Source: Microbulbifer sp. TB1203
GTDB lineage: Bacteria; Pseudomonadota; Gammaproteobacteria; Pseudomonadales; Cellvibrionaceae
NCBI RefSeq assembly: GCF_030997045.1
Contig: NZ_CP116899.1
Coordinates: 4,550,001 to 4,614,000 of the forward strand
Length of the DNA stretch: 64,000 nucleotides
Reading direction: 5' to 3'
Shown: in pieces, positions 27,321 to 36,675 of the stretch
Layout of the letters: each line of letters opens with the position of its first letter
Position numbering within the stretch: position 1 is the first letter of the stretch
Translations under genes and position numbers: made by a program
The notes under the pieces: model-generated
Told to the model about the DNA's origin: nothing
The model's input: the letters and a program-made list of their open reading frames with translations, nothing else
Database searches by the model: none

Positions 27321-28790
27321 TGAAGGCGTACATGACCACTCTACCAATTCAAGTGACTTGGCATCAAAGGAGATCGTATAGTTACCATCTGCATCAGCTT
27401 GAATTGCTTGACCATTTTGTACAAGCCGATAGCCTTTCGCGTTCTTTAGCTTCACCTTCAGATTGATATTATTGGGAAAGTAGGCTGGAACCTCCCAGGT
27501 ATAGCTCGTTCCAGTTGAAGTCGCCTCTGGCGTAAGGTCTTCAATTATTTTCTGCGCTCTCCAGTAGCCGCTTACCGTTCCGTAAGGAGCTATCCAAATG
27601 CTGGATCGATTGGCATCCAAATAGTTAATGAATAAATTGAACGTGTCCTGTGGGAAGCTGGTGTAGTCTATATCACCCACACCATGTATGCCCAAGACTG
27701 TCCAGGCCTGTTGGCTTATTGCCTCATCCACCCAACCCTTGTAGAGTTCGAACGTTCCCTCTGTCCCTGTAAACTGGCAAGAGATATTCATCCAATCGGG
27801 GGTATCCGACGATTTCATATAGTATCCGCTGTTAACCCAACCCCCTCTTGCTGAAATGTGCGTATCTTGCAGGTATTTTACCAGATGTGGATCATTAGTC
27901 GTGTAAGGATAGGCATAAGAGACAATCGTTGTATCCATCGCTTGCTCTATCTCCGTTTGAGCTGCGACGGTTTCATCATAGCCTAAAGTATCGTCAAAAG
28001 TCCTTTCATAGGATTCGGTTGGATTGTCGCTTGGTTGATAGTGATGTTTGGAGTGGTTTCCAATTTCATGGCCGTTAAAAGGGAGATTTTTCCAATAATC
28101 TTTTCGATTACCCGTTATTGCAGTTTCCGTTATGAAAAACGTAGCATCAATATCTTTTGCATCTAGCTCTGGGATCGCATAATCAAGCTGCGAATCAAGT
28201 CCATCATCAAAGGTAAGAGATACTGCTGACTGTAATCCATTCCAGGGCAATACTGTTACTTCTGGTCCGGTGTACGGCTCTATGTATGAGAACTGAACGT
28301 TATTAATATAGAAGGTAGTATCAACAATATCTGAACTAAAGCTGAATGTAATTACTTTCCATTTTGTAAAATCAACCTCGGTCATAGCGGAAAGATCGAT
28401 GGAAACGTGCTGCCAGGATGCATCATAAGAAGTTTGTATACTTGTGGAATAATTATTATTCTCTTCATCGCCAACGCTTATGGAAAGTGCTTCGCCGCCG
28501 GATCCTCCTTTTACCCAAAAATCCAAAGTATTGTAATCGGATACGTCATGAGTCTGCCAATCCGTGTAAAACGCCCCTTTCCAGCCACTTTCGGAAACAA
28601 CAAATTTCTGGGAGGCAACATCGGTGCTTCCAGGTACAACGGTGGAATCAGTACTACCAGATATGTTATTGCTGCTATTGTAATTCACAATATATGGGGC
28701 TGATGGAGCCGCTGAAACAGTCTGCGACACAAGTGCCAATTTTGATAAAAGAATTAATAGAACTATGGACACTGAAAAATTTTTTTTCAC
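27318..28790 (-). CDS. CBM-CE4 polysaccharide deacetylase, truncated paralogue with GTG start
   Basis: Paralogue of the 24615-26474 gene, with the same signal peptide, N-terminal module and NodB domain (SLTFDDG, HEIGNHSKHH). The start is GTG, aligned with the ATG of the paralogue, and the upstream site is weaker (aaagga). The second carbohydrate-binding module is absent: after AKSLEL the frame runs into VEWSCTPS and a stop within the ricin/GH62 scar, so the C-terminus was replaced by recombination. The catalytic motifs are intact, so activity with weaker binding is plausible. It directly follows the ricin-GH74 gene, with about 115 bp between them. Confidence 0.83.
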   Translation of the reverse strand: MKKNFSVSIVLLILLSKLALVSQTVSAAPSAPYIVNYNSSNNISGSTDSTVVPGSTDVASQKFVVSESGWKGAFYTDWQTHDVSDYNTLDFWVKGGSGGEALSISVGDEENNNYSTSIQTSYDASWQHVSIDLSAMTEVDFTKWKVITFSFSSDIVDTTFYINNVQFSYIEPYTGPEVTVLPWNGLQSAVSLTFDDGLDSQLDYAIPELDAKDIDATFFITETAITGNRKDYWKNLPFNGHEIGNHSKHHYQPSDNPTESYERTFDDTLGYDETVAAQTEIEQAMDTTIVSYAYPYTTNDPHLVKYLQDTHISARGGWVNSGYYMKSSDTPDWMNISCQFTGTEGTFELYKGWVDEAISQQAWTVLGIHGVGDIDYTSFPQDTFNLFINYLDANRSSIWIAPYGTVSGYWRAQKIIEDLTPEATSTGTSYTWEVPAYFPNNINLKVKLKNAKGYRLVQNGQAIQADADGNYTISFDAKSLELVEWSCTPS

Positions 28791-28983
28791 TTGGTGTCAT
28801 TCCTTTCGGGGTGTTGTAGTACAGGTATTGAACCTGATCACTAATAGTTGACTTGCGACCGAGCCATCCCTGGCCCGGATTAGCAGATGTTTTTCTACAG
28901 CCTGTTAGCGGTTGTAGATCACTCCTCGTCCGACTCCGGAGAAATATACCCTGCCGTAAATGTTGTTGTCTGCGGCAAGTTGG
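28789..28983. repeat. Duplicated junction: GH74 3' end to deacetylase 5' end, copy 2
   Basis: Partner of 26474-26668; here the GH74-like gene is complete. A shorter version of the same intergenic sequence (ccgagccatcc...cccgga, then tagcagatgttttt) also follows the GH74-like gene at 31740-31815. Confidence 0.85.
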
Positions 28984-31622
28984 CCCATGCCACCGTACTG
29001 ATGTGCATCGTCGTTAATCCGCACCCAACTGCTTCCCATATCGTCAGACCGGTACAGGCCCCATACGTTGTCGATAACGCCGATCAGATAGACCGCTGCC
29101 GAATAGTCTGAACCATTGGCGGGTTTGCCCAACGCTATGCTGGACGCGCCATAAATTTCCGGAAAGGTCGAGGTATCATTGTCGCCCCAAACGGATTGGG
29201 TAACCATCAGCTTCTCCCAGGTCACCCCGGAGTCCGTTGAATGGAACACGCTATGGCCATCAACCAGCCACACGTCTCCTTCCGCGTTCGGATTGACCGC
29301 GATTGATGTCTCTGAGTAACCGCTGGCACTCATTGTCAAATTCGGGTCTGTGCTCTCGGTGAAGGTTTTTCCACCGTCTGTCGAGTAATAGAACTTGCCG
29401 GGCGTGCCCCAGAAGTGCCCGCCGTGGTCGTAAGCGTACACCTTATTTGGGTTCTGGCGATCCGCCGCCACATGGTAACTGCGGGGTACACCGAATGAGC
29501 CCAGCACGGGCAGGTTGGATTCATGCCAGCTGTCGCCGCTATCGGTGGAATAGTAGGGTTTGCTGTAGGCTACTGACCACAAGAGATTGTTTGGAGCAGT
29601 TACCGCAATATTGTTTGCATTGGGTAAGCTATCCGAAAGACCCTCTGGCAGCGAACCGAACGCCGACCAGGTCAAGCCACCATCTCGCGAATAGCTGGCG
29701 GCAGGTGCACCACTGTTGGGGCGTCCCCAGGTGACTGTGCCAATAGTCGCGATGTAGGATGGATCGGACCAGGCCATATCCGCACTGACCCCATTGGCCA
29801 TTTGCTGGTCGCCGCTCGGTGTTAAGGTGGGCTCCGTGTTCAGTGCCGTATGCACATGCGTACCTATGTCGCCCGAGGCATTTAACAGCGTGTAGGAGGC
29901 GCCCGGCGGTGGCGTGGTCAAGTTGAGGGTGGCCGTTTCTTCAAGGTTTTCCACCATCTTATTCCATTGCGGATCGGCGGCAGTGGCATTGTAGGTCTCC
30001 CATACGCCACCGCCAGTTACGTGCAGTACGTGATCCGGATTAAAGGGGTTTATCTCCACGTCATCGATCCAGCCCGAGACAGATTCGTCGGGCGTATGGG
30101 GTTTATTGCCGGAAATCTCTCTCCAGGTCATACCCCCATCCGGTGAAAACTCCACGACGGGTTTGCCTTCAAACTCACCCCAGGAGTTGCTGATGCCCAG
30201 GGCAATCCTGGTATTGCTGCCCGTGCCGTAAACCGAAAGGCCGCTATAGCCAAAGTTTACCCCCTGACCCGGGTCCACTTTGCGCAGCAACGTCCAGTTG
30301 GCACCGTCAAACCGGTAAAGGCGTCCGGGGCCGGAAGCGCCAGGCCCTATGGCACCAGTAAAGGCGAAATAGAATTGACCATCATTCGCGCGCACCATGT
30401 GCGGGATAAAGTAATCAACGGTTTCCCCGTCCACAGGGGTTGCAATGCCTTCCCAGGTAGCACCGCCATCCGTCGATCTGTAGACCTTTTTGTCCAGGCC
30501 TGCGGCGCTGGCGTAGTCAGGTCCCACGCCGACATAGATCGTCTGGGTTGCCGATCCGCTGCCCATGGTATCGGTATCGAACACGACAAACTCCACACCC
30601 GCAGGGGTGACGCCCGTACTGTTGTCCATCACGGTTGAAGACAGGCTGGTGACTTGCGTCCAGTTCAAGCCGCTATCGGTGGATTTCCACAACCCGGCGG
30701 TGCGCGAACCATAGAACAGGGTCGACGGCAGGTTGGGGTCTACCATCATGCGCTCGCCGATGGCACGCCCATTGTTGTTGGCGCCTACCGGGAAAGGCAG
30801 CTCTGTATGTGTCCAGCTGTTGCCGCGGTCAGAGGAAATGTAGAGGCGCCCGTTGCCACTGGAAATGTACAGCCCTGTACTCATATAAACGCGGTAGTCA
30901 TTGTTGGGGTCGAGCGCGATGCTTTCCGCGCCGATGTACTTACCTTCCGTCACGCCAAAACTGTCAGTTATGGCATGCCACGACGAGGCATCTTTATCCC
31001 AACGATAGGCCCCACCGATATCGGTGCGTGCGTAATACACATCCGGGGTAACCGGGTGGAATATCAGTCCCGGAACATAACCGTGCCCGCCTATTTTGAC
31101 GTTGGTCCAGTCATTACCGGCAGCAGGAGTCTGCATGCTCCACAACTGATTATCCGTTCCGAAGAACTCCCACAAGTGGATATTGCCACCGTCGCTGGTG
31201 CTAAAACCCTCCACATCCAGGGCCTTACCGCTGTAGCGGGAGGTGATTCTGAAGTATCCATCGCCATTATCAACGATGTTCCACTGCTGATTGATATTGC
31301 CGGTATAGCTATACTGCCTAAGGTCTGCGCCGTTTTCGGAATCCCATCCCCAGACATCCATAGACTTGCCGCTATCGGCGGAAACTATGGAAAAGTAGCC
31401 ATTGCCGAGATCGGTTATGTCCCACTGCTGATTCAGCTCTGAGCCATCACTCCATTGGTGAATGTTGGCGCCATTCTCTTGACTGGCATCAGCAACGGTT
31501 ACAACTTTATTGCTGAGCTTGCTGACCAAGACGTAACGGCCATCGGAAATATCCGCGTTAGCGACCACCGTCCAGGGAATTGATAAGATTAAAGTGCTGA
31601 AAAGGAGTATTCTTTTAAGCAT
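28905..31622 (-). CDS. Ricin/CBM13-GH74-like xyloglucanase
   Basis: Start ATG 31622 lies 8 bp after agagag and gives a signal peptide ending VVANAD; upstream ATGs are less well placed. The 905-residue product has an N-terminal ricin trefoil (about 27-160, Q-x-W repeats) then a two-propeller GH74-like domain with many Asp-box motifs (STDSGLNW, STDGGATW). The putative catalytic base is D201 in ARTDIGGAYRW. In the second propeller the sequence reads EINPFNPDH (N525), where I recall IDPF in characterised GH74 enzymes. Endo-xyloglucanase is the best guess given the neighbourhood, but the Asn makes the catalytic acid uncertain. It is closely related to the next gene (31807-34245) but carries a ricin module instead of a lipoprotein linker. 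Confidence 0.83.
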   Translation of the reverse strand: MLKRILLFSTLILSIPWTVVANADISDGRYVLVSKLSNKVVTVADASQENGANIHQWSDGSELNQQWDITDLGNGYFSIVSADSGKSMDVWGWDSENGADLRQYSYTGNINQQWNIVDNGDGYFRITSRYSGKALDVEGFSTSDGGNIHLWEFFGTDNQLWSMQTPAAGNDWTNVKIGGHGYVPGLIFHPVTPDVYYARTDIGGAYRWDKDASSWHAITDSFGVTEGKYIGAESIALDPNNDYRVYMSTGLYISSGNGRLYISSDRGNSWTHTELPFPVGANNNGRAIGERMMVDPNLPSTLFYGSRTAGLWKSTDSGLNWTQVTSLSSTVMDNSTGVTPAGVEFVVFDTDTMGSGSATQTIYVGVGPDYASAAGLDKKVYRSTDGGATWEGIATPVDGETVDYFIPHMVRANDGQFYFAFTGAIGPGASGPGRLYRFDGANWTLLRKVDPGQGVNFGYSGLSVYGTGSNTRIALGISNSWGEFEGKPVVEFSPDGGMTWREISGNKPHTPDESVSGWIDDVEINPFNPDHVLHVTGGGVWETYNATAADPQWNKMVENLEETATLNLTTPPPGASYTLLNASGDIGTHVHTALNTEPTLTPSGDQQMANGVSADMAWSDPSYIATIGTVTWGRPNSGAPAASYSRDGGLTWSAFGSLPEGLSDSLPNANNIAVTAPNNLLWSVAYSKPYYSTDSGDSWHESNLPVLGSFGVPRSYHVAADRQNPNKVYAYDHGGHFWGTPGKFYYSTDGGKTFTESTDPNLTMSASGYSETSIAVNPNAEGDVWLVDGHSVFHSTDSGVTWEKLMVTQSVWGDNDTSTFPEIYGASSIALGKPANGSDYSAAVYLIGVIDNVWGLYRSDDMGSSWVRINDDAHQYGGMGQLAADNNIYGRVYFSGVGRGVIYNR

Positions 31623-31806
31623 GATCATTTCTCTCTTATGATTGTGTTTTGTTGTAACATTGAGATCGTTCAACCCGCTGTACTAAAGGCATCCCTTCCC
31701 AAGCAGGTTGTAATTTGGGAGCTCTACTGCAATATCGCTACTAATTGATTTGCAACCGAGCCATCCATGGCCCGGACTAGACTAGCAGATGTTTTTCCAC
31801 AGCCTG

Positions 31807-34245
31807 CTAGTAGTTGTAAAGTATTCCTCGTCCTACTCCAGATACATATACCCTTCCGTAAATGTTATTGTCTGCGGCAAGTTGGTCCATGCCACCGTAC
31901 TGATGTGCATCGTCGTTAATCCGCACCCAACTGCTTCCCATATCATCAGACCGGTACAAGCCCCAGACATTGTCGATAACGCCGATCAAATAGACCGCTG
32001 CCGAATAGTCTGATCCTTTGGCCGCTTTACCCAGGGCAATACTGGTGGCGCCGTAAATTTCCGGGAAGCAACAAGGATCTTTGTCGCCCCAAACGGACTG
32101 GGTAACCATCAACTTTTCCCAGGTCACCCCGGAGTCCAGCGAATGGAACACGCTGTGGCCATCGACCAGCCACACGTCACCTTCTGCATTCGGATTGACT
32201 GCCATCGACGTTACCGAGTAGCCATTGGCTCTCAGCGCCAAATTCGAATCCGTGCTCTCGGTAAAGGTTTTACCACCGTCGGTTGAGTAATAGAACTTGC
32301 CAGTTACACCGCTCCACCATTGCCCGCCGTGGTCGTAGGCATACACCTTGTTCGGATTTTGACGATCCGCCGCCACATGGTAACTGCGATCTCCGTGTTC
32401 AGTCAGTTCGGGCAGGTCGCTTGCTTGCCAGGTAGTGCCGCTGTCGGTGGAATAGTAGGGTTTTTTGTTGACTACCGACCACACGAGATTGTTTGGCGAG
32501 GTTACCGCGATATTGTTTGGATTGGGCAAGTTTTCGGCCTCTTCAAGCCCGCCAGGCAACGAGCCGAAGGCCGACCAGGTCATACCGTTATCCTGTGAGT
32601 AGCGGGCGGCAGGCGCACCAGAGTTGGGAAGGCCCCAGGTGATGGTGCCAATGGTGGCGATATAGGATGGATCGGACCAGGCCATATCCACACTGACGCC
32701 GTTGGCGAATTTCAGGTTACCGGTCGGGGCTCGAGTAGCCTCTTCATCCAGTACCGTATGCACAAAGGTACCAATATCACCCGAAGCATTGAGCAGCTTG
32801 TAGGGAGCGCCAGCCGGCGGCGTGGTCAGATTGAGGGTGGCCGTTTCTTCAAGGCCATTCACCTGTTTAACCCAATTCGGATCGGCGGCAGTGGCATTGT
32901 AGGTCTCCCATACGCCACCGCCAGTTACGTGCAGTACGTGATCCGGATTAAAGGGGTTTATCTCCACGTCATCGATCCAGCCCGAGACCGATTCGTCGGG
33001 CGTATGGGGTTTATTGTTGGAAATCTCTCTCCAGGTCATGCCCCCATCTTCCGAAAACTCCACGACGGGTTTGCCTTCAAACTCACCCCAGGAGTTACTG
33101 ATGCCCAGGGCGATCCTGGTATTGCTGCCCGTGCCGTAAACCGAAAGGCCGCTATAGCCAAAGTTTACGTGCTCGCCCGGGTCCACTTTGCGCAGCAACG
33201 TCCAGTCGGTACCGTCAAACCGGTAGAGCCGTCCGGGGCCGGAAGCACCAGGGCCCATGGCACCAGTGAAGACAAAATAGAATTGACCATCATCCGCGCG
33301 CACCATGTGCGGGATAAAGTAATCAACGGTGTCCCCGTCCACGGGTGTTGCAATGCCTTCCCAGCTAGCACCGCCGTCCGTCGATTTGTAGACCTTTTTG
33401 TCCAGGCCCGTTGCGCTGGCGTAATCAGGAGCCACGCCGACATAGAGCGTCTGGGTTGCCGATCCGCTGCCCATGGTGTCGGTATCGAACACCACAAATT
33501 CAATACCCGCAGGGATGGGGTCGCCCCATTGGGATGGCATCACAGTTGAAGCAAGACTGGTCACTTGTGTCCAGTTCAAGCCGCTATCGGTTGATTTCCA
33601 CAACCCTGCAGTGCGTGAACCATAGAACAAGGTCGACGGCAGGTTAGGGTCTACCATCATGCGCTCACCAATGGCACGTCCCTGGTTGTTGGAGCCCACC
33701 GGGAAAGGCAGCTCCACGTGTGTCCAGTTATCACCGCGGTCAGAGGAAATGTAGAGACGCCCGTTGCCACCCTGAGTGTACTGTCCCGTGCTCATATAGA
33801 CGAGGTGGTCACTGTTTGGGTCGAGCGCTATGCTTTCCGCGCCGATGTAGCCACCTTCCGTCACGTCAAAACCGTCAGTTATGGCATGCCACGACGAGGC
33901 ATCTTTATCCCAACGATAGGCGCCGCCGATATCGGTGCGCGCGTAATAGACATCCGGGGTAACCGGGTGGAATATCAGTCCCGGAACGTAACCGTGCCCG
34001 CCTATTTTGACGTTGGTCCAGTTATCACCGGCAGTCTGCGGATCCGGATCGGGGTCCGGGTCCGGATCGGGGTCCGGGGTCGGATCGGGGTCCGGGGTCG
34101 GATCGGGGTCCGGGGTTGGATCGGGTGTAGGCTGAGGCTGCGGAGTAGGTTCAGGCACTTGTCCTGAGTCGCCGGAACCCCCTCCGCCGCATCCCATCAA
34201 TGACAGTGTCATAACCGACACCAGTAAAAACGACGTTCTGATCAT
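31807..34245 (-). CDS. Lipoprotein GH74-like xyloglucanase with Pro-Asp linker
   Basis: ATG 34245 follows an agagagcat site and gives a lipoprotein signal peptide with lipobox LMGC, then a Gly-Ser run and a PTPDPD linker (about 30-72) that holds the enzyme away from the membrane. The GH74-like double propeller fills the rest. D105 in ARTDIGG is the putative base and N430 occupies the INPF position. The catalytic part is very similar to the preceding gene product, indicating tandem duplication with exchange of the N-terminal module. It probably acts at the cell surface to cut xyloglucan before uptake. It is followed by a conserved intergenic block shared with the other GH74-deacetylase units. 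Confidence 0.83.
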   Translation of the reverse strand: MIRTSFLLVSVMTLSLMGCGGGGSGDSGQVPEPTPQPQPTPDPTPDPDPTPDPDPTPDPDPDPDPDPDPQTAGDNWTNVKIGGHGYVPGLIFHPVTPDVYYARTDIGGAYRWDKDASSWHAITDGFDVTEGGYIGAESIALDPNSDHLVYMSTGQYTQGGNGRLYISSDRGDNWTHVELPFPVGSNNQGRAIGERMMVDPNLPSTLFYGSRTAGLWKSTDSGLNWTQVTSLASTVMPSQWGDPIPAGIEFVVFDTDTMGSGSATQTLYVGVAPDYASATGLDKKVYKSTDGGASWEGIATPVDGDTVDYFIPHMVRADDGQFYFVFTGAMGPGASGPGRLYRFDGTDWTLLRKVDPGEHVNFGYSGLSVYGTGSNTRIALGISNSWGEFEGKPVVEFSEDGGMTWREISNNKPHTPDESVSGWIDDVEINPFNPDHVLHVTGGGVWETYNATAADPNWVKQVNGLEETATLNLTTPPAGAPYKLLNASGDIGTFVHTVLDEEATRAPTGNLKFANGVSVDMAWSDPSYIATIGTITWGLPNSGAPAARYSQDNGMTWSAFGSLPGGLEEAENLPNPNNIAVTSPNNLVWSVVNKKPYYSTDSGTTWQASDLPELTEHGDRSYHVAADRQNPNKVYAYDHGGQWWSGVTGKFYYSTDGGKTFTESTDSNLALRANGYSVTSMAVNPNAEGDVWLVDGHSVFHSLDSGVTWEKLMVTQSVWGDKDPCCFPEIYGATSIALGKAAKGSDYSAAVYLIGVIDNVWGLYRSDDMGSSWVRINDDAHQYGGMDQLAADNNIYGRVYVSGVGRGILYNY

Positions 34246-34285
34246 CTTCTTATGCTCTCTAGTGTGTTGCAGGAAAATTCGGTAC

Positions 34286-36550
34286 TCACAAAGGCTCACC
34301 AAAAACAATACCGCGACCGGCGGTACTCATATAGACACGGCCATAGACGTTCATGTCGCCGGCTACGAAAGCACCATTGGCCGGACCACCGAACTCATGC
34401 GCGTCGTCATTGACTCGAACCCAGCTTGCACCTTCATCAATAGATCGATAGAGGCCTCGTACTCCATCAACATCCCCCCAGATATAAACTGCGGGGTAGC
34501 TCGCGCCCGGAGCCGCCTTACCCATACCCACTGCCTCAACAAAGCTGGGCCCGGTAATCTGCGTCCACGAGCTACCGCCGTCAGTGGATCTTTGTAAACC
34601 ACCGTTGTTCAGTGCCAGCCAAATATCCCCTTCCTGCCCCGGCGCCAAGGCGAGGTGAGTGGCGCCATTGGCCGGTACATCACTGAGAAAGAAGAAGGTC
34701 ATGCCCTTGTCTGTACTCTTCCAAAAGCCTCCCGCCGGATCGTATGTGTAGAAAACGTTTTCATTGGCCGGGTCAGCCATAGGGCGTGCGTTCGTGATAT
34801 TCAAACCACCGACCTCCGACCAGCTGCTCCCGTCATTGGCGCTGCGGTATGTCGTCGCGGAACCGTCGGGCGTGTGCAAAATCACAGTTCCATCGGCGCT
34901 AAGCCCCACACGTCCTTTGGTGCCGTTCATGTTGCCTGTCTTTGACCAGCTTTTCCCCATATCCTTGGAGTAATACATTGAATTACCGACACGAACGATC
35001 ACATTTGTATTTTGTGCCGCAACCGCAAGCCCGGTGGTGGTTCCCATGGAAGGACTATGGATTGGTGCGTACTTCTTTACGTCGTAGTGAATAAAGCCGT
35101 CATAATCGCCAATCACTGAAACAACCGGACCATCTGGAATGCTGACCAATTCAAGCGGCACGGTCTCTTCAAGTCCGCGAACCTCAAATTTCCAAGTGCT
35201 GGGAGCTTCATTGATATGGGAATTCCGGAAAATTCCATTACCTGAAACAACCCATACTTCGTCGGGATTAAACGGATTAAACTCAATGGAACCGGCCCAG
35301 TGGATTGAACGGCCGTTAATCCAGCCATTTCCGTCATCATCCAGCTGATAGCCATTCTCAGCGATCAAGTCAGTCCAGCTTGCACCGCCATTCGTGGTGA
35401 TCAGGAATCGCTCACCGTACTCACCCTGTACCTGCTCCAGCCAGGTGTTTAACGTAGAGACAATAATGCGCTGGGGGTTATTTGGATCAATGGACACACC
35501 ACCAAAAGCACCGGTAAATCCCGCGGGGGTAATATCAGTCCATTGCTTGTTACTGGTGTCATACTTGTATACTGCGCCATTTTCGACTGGCTCGGATAGA
35601 CTTGAATGGCCGTGCGGGCCCGAGCCGTCCGCGTAGGTGATATACAGAAAACCATCGTCCGACAACTTCGCACGCAGCGGCATCAAATCGGTCGGGCCAC
35701 CGGTAATCTGCGTAAAACTTGCACCGGCGTCATGTGAGACGTAGAGGTTGTTGCCGTACTGCGAAACTCCGACATACAAGGTATTCGTGCTAACTCCCCG
35801 GCTATCAAGCTCTACGAAGCTAACACCATTTTCATTATCCGTCGTGTCAACCGGGAAAGCGGTCAGCTTGCTCCAGCTTTCACCATAATCGGTACTTTTC
35901 CATATGCCGTTCCAGCGAGTACCGGTATATAAAACGTTGTTGCTGTTCGGGTCGACCTGTAATTTTTCACCGGTGCCTCGGCCCATTCCATTCCCGTGTG
36001 CACGGAACTGAGACGTAACCTCTTTAACCGTAAACGTTTTGCCATAGTCCGTTGACTTGAGAATGGCGGTGCGGCCACTGCTGAAGTAACTGGTGCCGGC
36101 AAGAATGTAAAGGTTACCAGGCGAGGATTCATCGATCGCCAATGATTCGACACCCAGATAGCCCAATTCCTCAGCAGACACCCAGTCCATGAGAGGTATC
36201 CAGCGGCCCGTTGAGGCATCCCAGCGATATGCACCTCCAACATCCGTCCGCGCGTAAAGCAGGTCGGGCTTGGTCTTGCTTGGGATCAGGCCGGACACAA
36301 AACCACCGCCGCCGATAGCGACGTTATCCCAAGTATAAGGTCCCTCTACCGCTGTACCGGGATCTGGAGCCGGATCAGGATCCGGAGTCGGCTCGGGCTC
36401 CGGAGTCGGCTCAGGTATAGGGTCAGGTTGCGTAGGGGACTCACTCACTGGCTCGGGGCCTGAACCGCCGGAACTCCCTCCACCGCATCCCATCAATGAC
36501 AGTGTCATAATCGACATCAGTAAAAACAACGTCCTGATCATCTTCTTCAT
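34286..36550 (-). CDS. Third GH74-like lipoprotein, divergent
   Basis: A 754-residue lipoprotein (MKKMIRTLFLLMSIMTLSLM then GC) with a Pro-Glu-Asp linker (about 32-68) and two propellers with Asp boxes (STDYGKTF, STDGGSSW). The putative base is D103 in ARTDVGGAYRW, and N425 stands in EFNPFNPDE. The signal peptide and linker resemble the 31807 gene, while the propellers have diverged, so leader sharing with catalytic divergence is likely. It may cover a different cut site or side-chain pattern on xyloglucan; a different beta-glucan is possible. Only 40 bp separate it from the next gene downstream, suggesting co-transcription. Confidence 0.8.
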   Translation of the reverse strand: MKKMIRTLFLLMSIMTLSLMGCGGGSSGGSGPEPVSESPTQPDPIPEPTPEPEPTPDPDPAPDPGTAVEGPYTWDNVAIGGGGFVSGLIPSKTKPDLLYARTDVGGAYRWDASTGRWIPLMDWVSAEELGYLGVESLAIDESSPGNLYILAGTSYFSSGRTAILKSTDYGKTFTVKEVTSQFRAHGNGMGRGTGEKLQVDPNSNNVLYTGTRWNGIWKSTDYGESWSKLTAFPVDTTDNENGVSFVELDSRGVSTNTLYVGVSQYGNNLYVSHDAGASFTQITGGPTDLMPLRAKLSDDGFLYITYADGSGPHGHSSLSEPVENGAVYKYDTSNKQWTDITPAGFTGAFGGVSIDPNNPQRIIVSTLNTWLEQVQGEYGERFLITTNGGASWTDLIAENGYQLDDDGNGWINGRSIHWAGSIEFNPFNPDEVWVVSGNGIFRNSHINEAPSTWKFEVRGLEETVPLELVSIPDGPVVSVIGDYDGFIHYDVKKYAPIHSPSMGTTTGLAVAAQNTNVIVRVGNSMYYSKDMGKSWSKTGNMNGTKGRVGLSADGTVILHTPDGSATTYRSANDGSSWSEVGGLNITNARPMADPANENVFYTYDPAGGFWKSTDKGMTFFFLSDVPANGATHLALAPGQEGDIWLALNNGGLQRSTDGGSSWTQITGPSFVEAVGMGKAAPGASYPAVYIWGDVDGVRGLYRSIDEGASWVRVNDDAHEFGGPANGAFVAGDMNVYGRVYMSTAGRGIVFGEPL

Positions 36551-36590
36551 TTCTCCAAATAAACTAAGGAACCTCAGAATAAGTCCATTT

Positions 36591-36660
36591 CGTCACTCCG
36601 GTGTAGGCCGGAGTTCATAGAGGTCGTGGGTTCTGGATTCCGGCCTGTGCCGGAATGACG
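36591..36660. repeat. 70-bp imperfect palindrome (REP-like)
   Basis: cgtcactccggtgtaggccg at one end answers cggcctgtgccggaatgacg at the other in inverted orientation. It lies between the third GH74-like gene and the GH29 gene and resembles dispersed CGTCATTCCGG palindromes common in proteobacteria. It may stabilise or end transcripts. Confidence 0.7.
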
Positions 36661-36675
36661 TTAAGCAGAAATCCC

